Shown one piece after another: positions 1 to 11,189 of a DNA stretch of 64,000 nt. Under the pieces are notes generated by a model. The model had not been told where the DNA came from. It ran no database searches and saw only the letters and a list, made by a program, of their open reading frames with translations. Position 1 is the stretch's first letter; every line of letters begins with the position of its first letter. The stretch is from Sodiomyces alkalinus F11 (Eukaryota; Ascomycota; Sordariomycetes; Glomerellales; Plectosphaerellaceae), in assembly GCF_003711515.1 (NCBI RefSeq), contig NW_021167080.1:5474346-5538345 (forward strand). Direction: 5' to 3'. A program made the position numbers and the translations under genes.

Positions 1-11
1 CCGGACGGATA

Positions 12-2126
12 TCAGCAGGGGGGGATGAAAGCCCCTATCGATGCGTCCAACTTCCAGCCTCTCCGCTGCATGTTTTGCCATTCCTCCATAATTTTGAGAT
101 GTACCAATTCGCCGGCTGCTCGCGCATCCTCTGCCGAGTCATGACCAAGAGTCTTGCTGCCAGTCTCGACTTGGATTTTGCGGTCGAGGCGCTCCTGCAT
201 CAGCCGTTTCAGTCCGTATCTGAAGGGAAGACCGGCCTTGTGCGGATGTAAAAGGACCGTATCAATGAGAGTTGGGTGGATAATTCGAACAGCGTTGAGA
301 TCATTCTCCAGACCGTGCCCAATGAGCGGGGTTTCGGGGCTGATCAACGAGAAGAGGAGATCACGCGCAGCTTCGGGAGAAGGGACGATTTTCATCCTCT
401 TGGGCCCGTCCTTGGATTCACAGTTGGGAACCTCCTTGTTGTTCCACATCTCCGCCTGGGCCATGTCATCCGGCCAGACTCCCGAGAAACGAGAGTTAAG
501 GTCAAGAATCTCGCCGCGGGGCATCACCAAGACGTCCAGCATCGTTGCACCTGTTGGCCAGGCAGTGGCGGTGAGCCGGACCAGTTCAAGGCCGTAGGTG
601 GTGTAGCACATCTCGCAGTCGAAGCACACGGCTCGGTCAGCTGGCACCGAAGGATTGGCCGGCGTTTCGGCGTAATTGAGAATGGAGGCCAGGCGCTTCG
701 GGTCAGTTACCTTGAAGACGTGATGGGGCGCTTCGGCGCATCCAGCTGAGTCTCCGATTTCTTGACCGCAGCAAAGGTAACGCTTTGCCTTTTTGGACTT
801 ATCGCCTGCCTGGCGTTCGGGGAAGTAGGTCTTGCCGTGGTGGAACGTGCAAGCACCTCCCGAAGTGAGCGAGCCATCCTCGCTGCGACCTGGGAAAACT
901 TGGAAGCGCCGGTCACATCGGTCACACTTCTCCCAACCCTGGGCAGCTTCCATACCATCGCGAGCCTTGGCTATCTCGGCAGCAGTGGGTAGGGTCGGGA
1001 CGTAGCCATGGGCTGCCAGGCCATCAACGGAGGTAAGAAGTCGACGTAGTAACAGCACTTCCTGGGCTGGCTGCAAGCCCGTGACGACTTTCTTAGGTGT
1101 GTCGGCGGGGTCCTGCTCGGGCCGTTTCTTAGTATCGCGGCATCGCCGGTCCAGAGTGCGGCGTTCCTCCTTCCATTGCTGGACATTCATGCGCTTCAAC
1201 TTCATAATGGCGTTTCTCAGGCTTTGGCTATAAATGGTGGGCTTCGTGACAGCCGCGGCTTCCTCCTGGTCCAGGGCCTCCCATATGAGCTCCTGGTCGG
1301 AAAGAACGAGGTCAGTATCGGCGTCCTTGGCAGTCTTTTTCAGTTCGGTGTTGAGCCGCTTGAGCTCGCTGTGTAGAAGTTTTAAAAGTCTGATCCGCGT
1401 TTCATGGCTCGCCGGTGCCGACTTGAGATGGCGAGGGTTGAGCGATTCTACCTTCCTGGGTTTAGGAGATGAAGATGCGGAAGGACCAGAAGCGGTACCA
1501 GTAGAAGGGGAGGGCCCGGCTGGGGGGTTCTTCTTAGTTCTTGCCGGTGTAGGGGATGGTGTAGAGGTAGGCGCAGAGTCCAAGCCTGACGCGCGTAGCT
1601 TCCCACCCGAGGGAGGTTTGTTTGAAGAAGTGGACGACAGTGTACGGCGATGAGGAGTCAACTTTGGCTGTGTTGTGGTGGCATTCTTCTCCTTCGCTCC
1701 ATTCGCCGCAGGCAGCCGATCCAAAGTCGAGGAAATACGTCGACCTAATGCTGGCGGGGAAATAGGCCTAGTGAGGCTCGAAGGCTTCGTGCTCTGGGCC
1801 GTAGCTGGGACAGTGGGTGCCACTGAAGCCGTCGTCGGAGGTCTCGAGATTCGTTCTTCAGATCCTGCCGTCGCTAATGCCTGGTCTATCTTCTGTCGTT
1901 TCCTAGGGCCTCCTTGAGACGAGGTCGGGTCGTCGTCGTCCTCACTCGGGGCCGAATGAGGTCGGGAGGCTGTGGTTGACGGCTTCGTAGTGACAGTCGA
2001 TGAAGATCTTGTACCAGCGATGATCCCCGAGCCATTGTTATTGCCGTGTCCGAATAGACATTGAAAGGCGGCGCACTTATTTCCAGCTGGACACGGGATG
2101 TGTTTGAAGCTCAGGAAGGACGACAT
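12..2126 (-). CDS. REX3: RNA exonuclease 3 (REXO1/Rex3 family, DEDDh)
   Basis: Single-exon gene for a 704-residue protein. The N-terminus carries a CCCH-type Cys/His cluster (about residues 12-27, CPAGNKCAAFQCLFGH), then a long Ser/Thr/Pro-rich linker. A second Cys/His module follows at about 410-490 (CDRCDRRF, CTFHH, YLCCGQ), and the nuclease domain runs from about 498 to the end. Acidic residues expected of a DEDDh exonuclease are visible: Asp503 and Glu505 in FDCEM, Asp609 in LENDLN, His662 in GHDSAED and Asp667. Known Rex3-family enzymes trim 3' ends of structured RNAs such as RNase MRP RNA; that role is inferred here. The start is the first ATG and is directly followed by the zinc-binding motif typical of Rex3 N-termini. 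It is divergent from the lipase gene at 4882. REX1 or REX4 paralogues are less likely because they lack the N-terminal finger. Confidence 0.88.
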   Translation of the reverse strand: MSSFLSFKHIPCPAGNKCAAFQCLFGHGNNNGSGIIAGTRSSSTVTTKPSTTASRPHSAPSEDDDDPTSSQGGPRKRQKIDQALATAGSEERISRPPTTASVAPTVPATAQSTKPSSLTRPISPPALGRRISSTLDRLPAANGAKEKNATTTQPKLTPHRRTLSSTSSNKPPSGGKLRASGLDSAPTSTPSPTPARTKKNPPAGPSPSTGTASGPSASSSPKPRKVESLNPRHLKSAPASHETRIRLLKLLHSELKRLNTELKKTAKDADTDLVLSDQELIWEALDQEEAAAVTKPTIYSQSLRNAIMKLKRMNVQQWKEERRTLDRRCRDTKKRPEQDPADTPKKVVTGLQPAQEVLLLRRLLTSVDGLAAHGYVPTLPTAAEIAKARDGMEAAQGWEKCDRCDRRFQVFPGRSEDGSLTSGGACTFHHGKTYFPERQAGDKSKKAKRYLCCGQEIGDSAGCAEAPHHVFKVTDPKRLASILNYAETPANPSVPADRAVCFDCEMCYTTYGLELVRLTATAWPTGATMLDVLVMPRGEILDLNSRFSGVWPDDMAQAEMWNNKEVPNCESKDGPKRMKIVPSPEAARDLLFSLISPETPLIGHGLENDLNAVRIIHPTLIDTVLLHPHKAGLPFRYGLKRLMQERLDRKIQVETGSKTLGHDSAEDARAAGELVHLKIMEEWQNMQRRGWKLDASIGAFIPPC

Positions 2127-4881
2127 TCTGCGTCGTTGATTCTTCCGGGATAGTGGAAGACCGATGAGAGTTCAAAAGTGAATAGCAAGACTGAGATGAG
2201 AGGGTTTGATGGACTCAAATTGGTATAAATGCAATGATACCGGGGACAGGGACGCAAGGGTAGAACCGAACTGAACAAAGCAGCTTTGACGGCAGAAGTA
2301 ACCCAGTAGCCACTCCCTGGATAATTGGGAACAAAGCTGTGCTGCGCGGAGAAGTAGAGGGCGAGCGTGTATAAATAAAGCTTTGCTTAGTGGCCCGTTA
2401 TGGCACAATATGAGGATGGACCAGGCCTATTCAAGGCCTGGCTCATAGGTGGCTTGGTGGCTAGTGGGTAGAGTTCTGGAACTACTCCGGAGGGTTTGCT
2501 ATTTTGTTGAAATAGGCCAGACGGTTTCACCAGACTCTGGGGTTCCTGTTTTATTTGATCGCTTCATTGGCACTGGGACAGGTGCCTTTGTGAACGGTTG
2601 GGGGGGGGGGGTGTCATGATCTTGCTTTACATAGAGCGAGATGGGATGAAGTCAGAGGCTTCGACATGGTTACCATGCTGATTACTAAGTAAACCGGATG
2701 CGTGGTCTGTGCGTTTTATTTCCGTGTGTGGACGAAGTAGGTACTTCGGAAAGACTCGACTGGTCACCTCCTCTTTGTGAAGAACTTCGTACGCCTCTGT
2801 GCCTCGTAGAACTTAGAACTAAGGTAGGATCGAGTATCGGTACTCCGTAAGGAGATTCACGTATAAACGTACGAAATAACACAGTCAGTCATGTGTCAAT
2901 ATCGTCCGGGAGTGCTCTTCGTGACTTCATATCAAGACGGTTAGGTTAGTCTCCCAAATTCACTGAAAGAGGGTTCTAGCCTTTACCAATATGAGCACTC
3001 AGTTTCCAAAATTAAGACCCAGTTGGCTTTAGAGGTAGATTCAATTTACGATAAGCCTGGCGGACAAAGAGACGAGGAGGCTGTTTCATAGATGAGAGTG
3101 TGTGTGGTGGATCTCTTCGAAAGGTCGATGGACTTGCGTTTTACCGAAGACGGGCTGGCTGCGTGGAAACCTTTCTCATTGAACAGCCGTTTACCAGTAT
3201 AATATCAACGGGTCTGTCTTCTTACCCCTCGCCCGCCGCGTAGATCGCCGTTTTGGATAGTCATCGGTCCGTCAAGGCGGATACGAGGCATGTGCGGGTT
3301 GAGGGAGGAGGTGGGAGAGGCTCTTATCAATACCTCCTTACCTTAGCTTTCTCCGTACACTATCGTACCTAGCCATTTTAGGTAGTGTCCTGCAGGGGCA
3401 TTGTCTGGAGCGCTACGAATGTGCAGATAGCTTATATCATTTCCACTAGGAAATACTACGTCATTGGACGCAGCACTTCAGGCCTGCTTTGTGACACGGC
3501 ATAGCTGCTGCTTGTAACTCCATTCAACGGGACGTAAACAACATTGATTCTATGTCCGTCCTTCGTTTTCCGTACATCGTACGAAGTATAGTCGCACTTG
3601 AATAGATAGGACCTTTCCCCCCGTCTTTCGTTGGGCCTCGCTCTCGATACCGGGAAGACTTGCCTAACACCGCTTTTGCCAAGCCGCTGCTCACCTCACC
3701 TCACTTGGATCTGTATCACTAATACTTCGTAGTCTCACTGTATTCAGTGCTCCGTGTATTTTTTTAACCGCTATTATTTTCCTGTAAGCCGAGTGCCAAC
3801 TCTTCTTTTGGCCAGAGGAGGTAGTACCGATCAGCTAGATCCCGATGACTAGACGCAACACTGCAATCAAGAAGGAAGAACTTCGAAAAGGGGACCTACA
3901 TAGGAGGGCAACGGCGGAAGGTTAGAGAGTGCTACAAAGCGTGCTCGCACGAGACGTCAGCTTCGAATGTTTTCCTCTATATTCTGCATGAGATTGTTCT
4001 GCGGCCTTGCCTTTCCTCTTTTCTCTACATGTACCTTCTTCTTCTTCTTCTTCTTCTTCTCCTCCTCCTCCCCCCCCTCCTCCTCTAGCCTTCCTGCACC
4101 CTTCATCTCTTCCTCCCTTTCTTATTGCTTCTGAAGAGTACCGATTTTCATTGTTCAGCTTGTAGCTTTTCGAGAGCTTACTTGGCCTTCCTTTCAACTT
4201 CGAATGACGGCTTACGAATCCGTACCTTTACAACAGTCGGTGTGAGCAAAGCGACTGCGTCGGGACTCTGAGAGAGAGAGAGGGCGGCTCAAATTCTGTA
4301 TGAAGTACAAATCATTATTACCGAGTAAAGGTACTACTTTACGGAAAGGCTATCTGAAGAGCCTCACACGTGCCATCGCTCCACCTGGCATACGAGCACA
4401 CGAGCACACGAGCACACGTCAGTGGCATGACCGATCCAGACGCACTGAAGCATTAGCAGGGGGTCCCAGTCACCCGGTGGTGAGGTTGCACGAAGTACCG
4501 GTACCGCCCCCAGCTCTGTACAGTAAGGTACCTTACTTCGGAAATGGGAGATTGGTACAGGCACTGAGAGCACCAACTCCACCCACCGAGTCCCGAGGTG
4601 CCTAGCTTGTTTGTACCTTACGCTACGTACCCACCGCCACGCCGTTCGACTTCGGCGACGGACACTACCTACCTTACCTACCTTACCCTTACCATATCAG
4701 CAGAGCAGTTGGTTCGAGGGAGAAAGTTGGTGCTGCGTATCGGATAAGTGCGCAACACTTCTTTCCTCTTCAATCAATCTGCTCTTCTGACCCTCTCGAA
4801 CCCCCCTCGCCTACAAACTTGCTTCCGTTTTCCATTCGCTCCATTGACCGGTCCCTGATCTCATCCAAGTATTCGTTGGCA
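2127..4881. other. Gene-free interval between REX3 and the lipase
   Basis: This 2.75 kb stretch separates two divergent genes. I see no reading frame with a recognisable domain. It holds a run of G at about 2599-2612, a CTT/CTC microsatellite at about 4034-4086, three GAGCACAC copies near 4395-4418, and several TACCTTACC-type motifs at about 4665-4695. It probably contains both promoters and 5' UTRs. Confidence 0.6.
4034..4086. repeat. CTT/CTC microsatellite
   Basis: Tandem CTT triplets pass into CTC/CCT triplets and a short C run. A 91-residue frame on the opposite strand reads through it as poly-Glu/Gly, which is an artefact of the repeat. Confidence 0.85.
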
Positions 4882-6432
4882 ATGGATTACACCGGTGGCT
4901 CCGCAGAAGCCGAGCATCTCTGCGTCTTAGTCCACGGGGTTCGTGCTTGAGAAAGCAAATCGCTTTTCTTCTTTTCTTTCCGCTCACGACAACTCTAGCT
5001 AACTATAGTTCTTTTTTCCCGTAGCTTTGGGGTAATCCCAACCACATGGTTAGCATCGCCAAAAGCTTACGGTCCCAGTACCCAGCCGATAAGCTCTATC
5101 TCCTCCTCGCCAAGCGCAACAGCGGCAGCTTCACCTATGACGGCATCGAACGTGGAGGCGAGCGCGTCTGCTCCGAAATCGAAGAAGAACTGCGTCTCAT
5201 CAAGGCACGCGGCGGCAACATCACCAAACTCAGCATTGTCGGTTACTCTCTCGGTGGTCTCGTTGCACGTTATGCCGTCGGCCTTCTCTACGCCAAGGGT
5301 ATCCTCGACAGACTCGAGTGCATGGTAATGAGGAATCTCTTTGTCTAATGCCATGCGCCCGCTGTTTAGTCTACGTATGTGCAAGACGCGCTGACCTTTC
5401 GGACGTCCTGACGTGTAGAACTTCACCACTTTCGCTACCCCCCATCTCGGTGTCCGAACTCCACTCCGGGGATGGCACAACCACATCTGGAACGTCCTCG
5501 GAGCCCGGACGCTCTCGGCTTCGGGCCAACAGCTCTTCACCATTGACAAGTTCCGCAATACCGGTCAACCCCTCCTCGCAGTCCTAGCTGATCCCAATTC
5601 TATCTTCATGTCAGGTCTGCGGAAGTTCCGCCGCCACACGCTCTACTCCAACATTGTCAACGATCGGAGCGCCGTGTATTACACCACGTGCATCTCGAAG
5701 ACCGACCCTTATACTAACCTCGACGAGACCTCCGTCGCCTACCTCCCGGGCTATGAGGATGTCATCCTCGACCCAAACACCCCTGTCCGGCCCCGGCCAA
5801 AGCCCTCGCGCCAGGCGAGCTTCGCTTCCGTCTCCGCCGCCGGCGTGACGTGGCTCCGCCGCATTCCCTTCCTCCTCACCGTTGCCGTCCTAGTCCCCGT
5901 CGGCATACTCTTTTTCCTGGTGAACTCGTTCATCCAAAACTTCCGCTCCTCGCAGCGCATCCGCCTCCACGAGAAGGGCCTCGCCGGCGTCAGCATTGGC
6001 GACTACCGCGGCTTCCCGCTCTGGATCAACGAGATCCGAACGGAGATGGAGCAAGCCTACGAGGCGCTGAACAACGCCCAGGACCAGGCTTACCTCGCCA
6101 ACGAGACGGACGAGGACGACGACAAGCCTGGAAGCGAGGGGGACGAAAACGGTGCCGATGGCGATTGCGATACCATGGATGAGGCGTCCAGGAAACTCCT
6201 TGCCCACGAACGCCGCATGTCGGTTCCGGCCCAGCCTACCCTCGCTCTGGCTCCTTACCAGTTCCGCATGGTCCAATCCCTGGACAGCTTGGGTTGGCGT
6301 AAGTACCCCGTTTGGATTCACCAAGACCGCCACAGCCACGCCGCAATGATTGTCCGATGGGAGAAAAAGACATTTGCGGAGGGGAAGGTCGTCTTGCGCC
6401 ACTGGCTGAACGAGGAGTTCATCGTGTACTAG
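4882..6432 (+). CDS. LPL1: DUF676-family lipase / phospholipase (LPL1/ROG1-type)
   Basis: Three exons (4882-4938, 5025-5324, 5419-6432) encode 456 residues. Splicing of intron 1 (GTTCGT donor, CTAAC branch, TAG acceptor) joins LVHG to LWGNPNH, the DUF676 oxyanion-hole signature. The second splice joins ECM to NFTTFATPHLG, another family motif. The nucleophile elbow is GYSLGG with Ser94; the candidate catalytic His lies in the C-terminal RHSHAAM segment (about 424-426). A hydrophobic helix at about 268-290 is a likely membrane or lipid-droplet anchor, as in yeast Lpl1 (450 residues), a lipid-droplet phospholipase. An acidic insert at about 345-365 precedes the His segment. Function is inferred from family; membership in the Rog1 subgroup cannot be excluded. 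The start is the ATG just before the VLVHG strand. Confidence 0.86.
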
Positions 6433-7270
6433 TAGCCTGCCCCCGTCACTCTGTGATCGAGGTGGGCGGAAACACGGTTCTGGCTAAACAAGGTGCTCAT
6501 TTATGCTGTAGGTTTCTCAGGGCGTCGGCGTGTATGTAGTTTTCGTTATCCTTTACTGCTTACTTGTTTCCAGTAATATAAATATAGAATGGGTAGACCA
6601 AAAGCGAGACCATTTTCATGAATCACCGCTCCAAGGTATCAGTGAACTGGGAAATCTTCCTAATCGAAACAATATGACACCGACAGCCTCGGTGACTTGG
6701 ATCGATGAACAAGTTAACAAAAAGGAGGTCTCAAGGAGCAGACACACTACGAATTCTTGGATGACTGGGTAAGATAGGAAGCGATCTAAAGCTCGGGCTC
6801 CATATCCAGTCCCTACGTAGGTAGTTTATGTGGTGAGTCTTTATCGCACGCATTCTTGAAGCCTTTACCAGGCCACGACATGGACCGAACTAAGTGGTGA
6901 CTGTAACCATGGCGGAAACGCTGAAAGAAATCGTCCTTTACTTACCAGCCACCGGGACGGGACGAAGGAATGAGATGTTCGTGGTCTCCATAATCGACAT
7001 TGAAGGCACGCCGCCAATTCAGGTGAGACAGACCGAGATGACCGGGTCTGAGTGCAACTAATTGGTCAGTAGCAGTTCCATGTGCGGACGCCTCCATAGG
7101 TAGGTAGGTAGGTAGGTATCTGAGATGAGTACCTGGGATGAAGAGCAGAGAGTGATTAGCGGAGGAGGTTCAACATGACGGCAACTGGTCGATACCTTAC
7201 ATTACGTACCTTACCAGGTACCTTATACCAGTTGGAAACACCAACTCCCTTAGGTAAGGTATTCATACAG
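6433..7270. other. Lipase 3' flank up to the AT-rich island
   Basis: No gene is recognised. It contains a (TAGG)n tract at about 7097-7118 and, at 7190-7265, a cluster of TACCTTAC/GTAAGGTA motifs that can partly fold back on themselves. Base composition shifts sharply to AT-rich with frequent TpA at about 7270. Confidence 0.5.
7097..7118. repeat. (TAGG)n microsatellite
   Basis: About five tandem TAGG units, part of the TACCT/AGGTA motif family scattered through the intergenic DNA of this window. Confidence 0.8.
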
Positions 7271-8135
7271 AGGCTGGATATTCCGACTATAGTTCTGACA
7301 TAGACCATAGATTATATATTTCGAAATACCACGTATACTCTACTATATACGATCGTTGATTACTCTAATAGCTTTTCTGATATTTTTAATATTAGATTAA
7401 TTTAATGTCGCGAATTAATTATAGGAAGTAGTTAATAGAATTTTAGTAACTTAGCTTAAGACCGGCGGTTTATTCTTTACTGCTAATTATAGTCTCTTTA
7501 CAAAATCCAGCTCCTTATATCTTAACGGGTAGTATAGTAAGGAACGTAACTAGATACTAGATTTTAATTAGTTTAAAATATAGGTCCGAGGAGAACTATA
7601 GTCGTAATATCCAGCCTTTATATTTAATATACTTATTCGCTACGGGGCGTTATATATCTTTAAGCTTTATAAGAGGATACTATTTTAATTAACCTGATAA
7701 TAAAACAGTGTATATTATAAGAGTCAGGATATATTACGACTACCTTCTTCCCGTATTTTCTAGTTATTCTCTAGCCTCACGCTAAAATAGGTTAAAGCTT
7801 CTATTATTCTTTAGAGTTATAGAAAATTCTATATAAAAGTATATGATATATTAATAGTATCTTTAGTATTACTAAGAAACTTTAAAAATAATAAACTTAG
7901 ATTATAGATATAGCTCTAATTTCTATCTAGACTCCTACTTAGGTCCTTAGCTACTAGCTAGAAACTACTATATAGGGGGTTAAGAGTTAAAGTAATATCC
8001 CCTTCTTTAGGGAGAGGACTAGCGATTATTCTAATTCTTTAAGAACTATCTAGGTTTATACTAGTTATAACTATCGCTTAATTCACGCCTATTCCTTATT
8101 CGATCCTTTTATTATTACCCTTCCCTCCTTATAGC
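7271..8135. other. RIP-like AT-rich DNA left of the nested LTR elements
   Basis: The stretch is rich in TpA and dense in stop codons in all frames. I could not assign it to an element family. It ends with ATAGC (8131-8135), the left copy of the target-site duplication of the adjacent LTR element. Confidence 0.55.
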
Positions 8136-8307
8136 TATTAAATAGGTAGTCGCAAAGAGTAAAAAGGTAGGGTCAAGCAAGGAACCAGGTGTAATCATAA
8201 TAGGATCATAATAGAGTCAGAACGTGGGTATAGCCAAAGAATTAGATTAATCGCTAGCCTCCCTCTTTTAAGGGGAAGCTCCCTCGCTCCTTAAGGCTAC
8301 GCTCTAC
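8136..8307 (+). repeat. Left LTR of outer element, 5' part
   Basis: These 172 bp align without gaps to 18949-19120. The LTR is broken after TCTAC (8303-8307), which is repeated at 14667-14671 on the far side of the copia element. The LTR resumes at 14672. Confidence 0.92.
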
Positions 8308-8572
8308 TATCGCACGTCAAATAGGCACTTGAATAATCAACTTAGTAGAGCAGAAATCTCGTGTGTGTGTATTATATCCAGCTATATCTGGGGGAGTCTT
8401 TTATGCCCTTAATTTAGGTGGTGAAGACTCTATTATAGGTACTAAGTTATTTGGATCCCCTATCCGGTCTTTTCCGGTATCCGCCCCTGTTATATCCGAA
8501 GCCCTTAGTTATAGCGTGGATCCCCCCTGGATCTTCTATAGACCACGTCGTGGTCCGTTTGTCTATACGATA
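8308..8572 (-). repeat. 3' LTR of the copia element
   Basis: 265-bp LTR beginning TATCGCACG and ending TACGATA, i.e. TG...CA ends after mutation. Its sister is 14404-14666. Differences are mostly transitions, plus a 2-bp length difference near the GGATCC segment. Confidence 0.9.
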
Positions 8573-8581
8573 CACCCCCTT
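8573..8581 (-). other. Copia polypurine tract (putative)
   Basis: On the minus strand, AAGGGGGTG abuts the 3' LTR. This is the expected place for the plus-strand priming tract and agrees with minus orientation. Confidence 0.55.
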
Positions 8582-10796
8582 AGTTAAGGTGGGTCTTCTC
8601 AGGTTAACTAACTAATTAGAGGCTTTGGTTTAAACCAAACGCTCTTAACTTTTCCATCGTAAAATCAACAGTCAGGGGAAAACGCCCTCGTACAAGGGAT
8701 CTAAATCCGCCCTATTTAACCGTTTAATTTAATTCTATCTTAATTAGTTCCTTGATCCTAATTAGCCGGATCTGCTTAATCTATATCTATCGGATCTGCT
8801 ATGCCCTCGGGGGCCTTCATGGTCGCTACGGCCGTGGCTTTAGGGTATTTAATCTCTTCGTGTAGTCGTTTAGACCACTTAATACGATCCTTTTAATTAG
8901 TTAAATTAAGCTATTACTATAGTCTTTTAATCCCCGCCTCCGGTAGTGTCTTCGTTAAACCGTCCGCGATTATCTCCTTCGTGTTAACGTACGTAATCTT
9001 AAAGAGGCCCTGCTATCTAACTAATATACCTACTAATTATAAATATCAATATACCGTAGCCTTATTCGCAGGCGTTATACCTTCTTATTAACGAGGTTAA
9101 TAGTCTGCTAATTATCGTAGTCTAGCTATAGTTACTATTAGTCTAATAAAAGCTCTAAATCCCTTAATATCCGGCTAATGAATAACGTCTCTTTAGCGGC
9201 CTCTATAAGAGCGAGCAGTTCCGATTCTATTAAAAACGTTTTAACCGTTGGTTACTTACCTGCCTTCTAGTTAACGGTTCCCCCGAAGAGCTTTATCGTA
9301 TATCCTTATAAACTCTTCCGGTCTAGGTTATCCCTAAAGGACGTGTCGCTTACTATTAGGAAGAGTCTATCCCCGCCGAATTCTAGGCAGTAATGCTTCG
9401 TATAGTATAAGAATAGCAGCACTTATTAAGCCCTCTTAAGGTGGTTAGAGGAGGGGTTAACGTTATATTAGGAAAGCTTCGAATAGGCGAACGCGATATC
9501 GGGTCTTATTATGATAGCGGAGTATAGGATAGAACCGATTATTCCCTGATACTAACGGACCTCGGGAATCGTCGCGCGCGTGCCGTTACGTGGTATTAGT
9601 GGTTCTATCGTTAATAATAGGACCTTTAGTGGTTTTCGGCAGAGGATATCTACGTAGTATTTAACCGCGATCTTCTCCACGTAGGAGAATTATAATAGCT
9701 ATAGCCTACGGGTGGCTCTATCTCTTAGGACCTTAATTCCTAGGAACTAGCGGATTTCCTCGCCTCCCGATAACCTATAGCTCCGCTTAAGGGTAGTCTC
9801 GAGGTCGTCGGCGTCTATCTTACGATCTCTATAGTAAATAAGTCCGATATCGTTAATATAGAAGAATAGGATAAAACCGTCGCGGATTATAATTTAGGAG
9901 TTATTAGGGACGGCTATAAAGCCTATCCTTTATAGCGTGCCGCTAAATTCCTCTTACTATAGTAGTAGCGATACCCTTAAACCGAAGAGGGCTTTCTATA
10001 GTAGTAGTACCTTACCTAGCACTTTATAGCCTTATAGTATCTTTATAAACACCTTTTCTTTAAGGCTAGCGTTAACGAACGCGTTAACAGTATCGAACTG
10101 CCTTATTTCTAGATTAAATCGGGCGGCGATCGTTATTAGTATACGAAAGGACCGCGAGGCTAGCGTGGCGGCGTAGTTATCTTTAGTCTCTAACCGTTTT
10201 TATTAATCCACTTATACTATAAGGCGTGCTTTATACTTAAGGAGGGTACCCTCTTTATTAAATTTATTGGTGTATACCTATCTATAGACGAGGACTTATT
10301 ACTTATTAGCCTAATTACCACCCACCTCCTACTAGCAGCCTATCTATCGGTACCCCTTAAGGTATTCTCCCTCGGCCTATAACCACCGCTCCCGTAACAG
10401 GTGGAGGCATATATCGCGGTGGTACTTTAGTAGAGGCGGGAGATCCTCGCGGGTTATATACGATAGCGGCTAATAGGTATTAGAGGGAGTAGAATCTATA
10501 TCACTGATATCGCCGTCGTTAATAGCTTACTTCTTTCTACGTATAGAGTTATAAGTCCTTTTAGCGTTAAAAAACGCCTTTTAGGCGTTATCGTTCTAGA
10601 CCTTCTCGGTCGTGTATAGACTTACGATAGTTCTCGCGATAGCCGACGGGCACCCCCTAAGGGTATCTATAGCTATCCGTTAGTAGTTATCGTATTCTTC
10701 CACCTTAATTCCCCTAACCACCGCTAACGCTATAAGGAACGCGCGCGCGGGATCTTCCGGGGATATTAGAGGCGTAGGAAACGGTTTAAACCTCGT

Positions 10797-11189
10797 AGTA
10801 ATAAACCATAAAGTGTCCGTAGTAATAACAGTAGCCTCTCCTGTAGTAATAGCGGTAGCGTTAGAGTTATAAGGTTCTAAATCTATAGCCTAGTTATTAG
10901 GCTATAGATTTAAAACCTTGTCTATAGTAATAGTAGTAGCCTCTCTTATAATAATAGCGATAGCCTCGCCTTTATCCGTAGTAATAACGGTAGCGTCGCC
11001 TTTACCCGTAGTAATAGCGGTGGTATAGTTTTCTCCTATAGTAATAGTAGTGTCCGTAGTAATAACGGTATAGTCTATAGTAATAGTAGTAGCCTCTCTT
11101 GTAGTAATAGCGACGGCCTCGCCTTCGTCTATAGTAATAGAGGTAGCGTCGCCTTTACCCGTAGTAATAGCGGTAGCGTTAGAGTCTTC
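10797..11189 (-). repeat. Degenerate 30-bp tandem repeat inside the copia polyprotein
   Basis: Repeated units of about 30 bp (core GTAGTAATAGCGGTAGCG on the plus strand) occur about ten times with gaps. On the coding strand a unit translates as a decapeptide of the type GKGDATAITT. The tract lies between integrase and RT. A palindromic segment interrupts it at 10871-10919. Confidence 0.7.
10871..10919. repeat. Short perfect-like inverted repeat (hairpin)
   Basis: AAGGTTCTAAATCTATAGCC is followed after about 9 bases by its reverse complement with one mismatch. It lies inside the tandem-repeat tract of the copia element. Confidence 0.75.
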
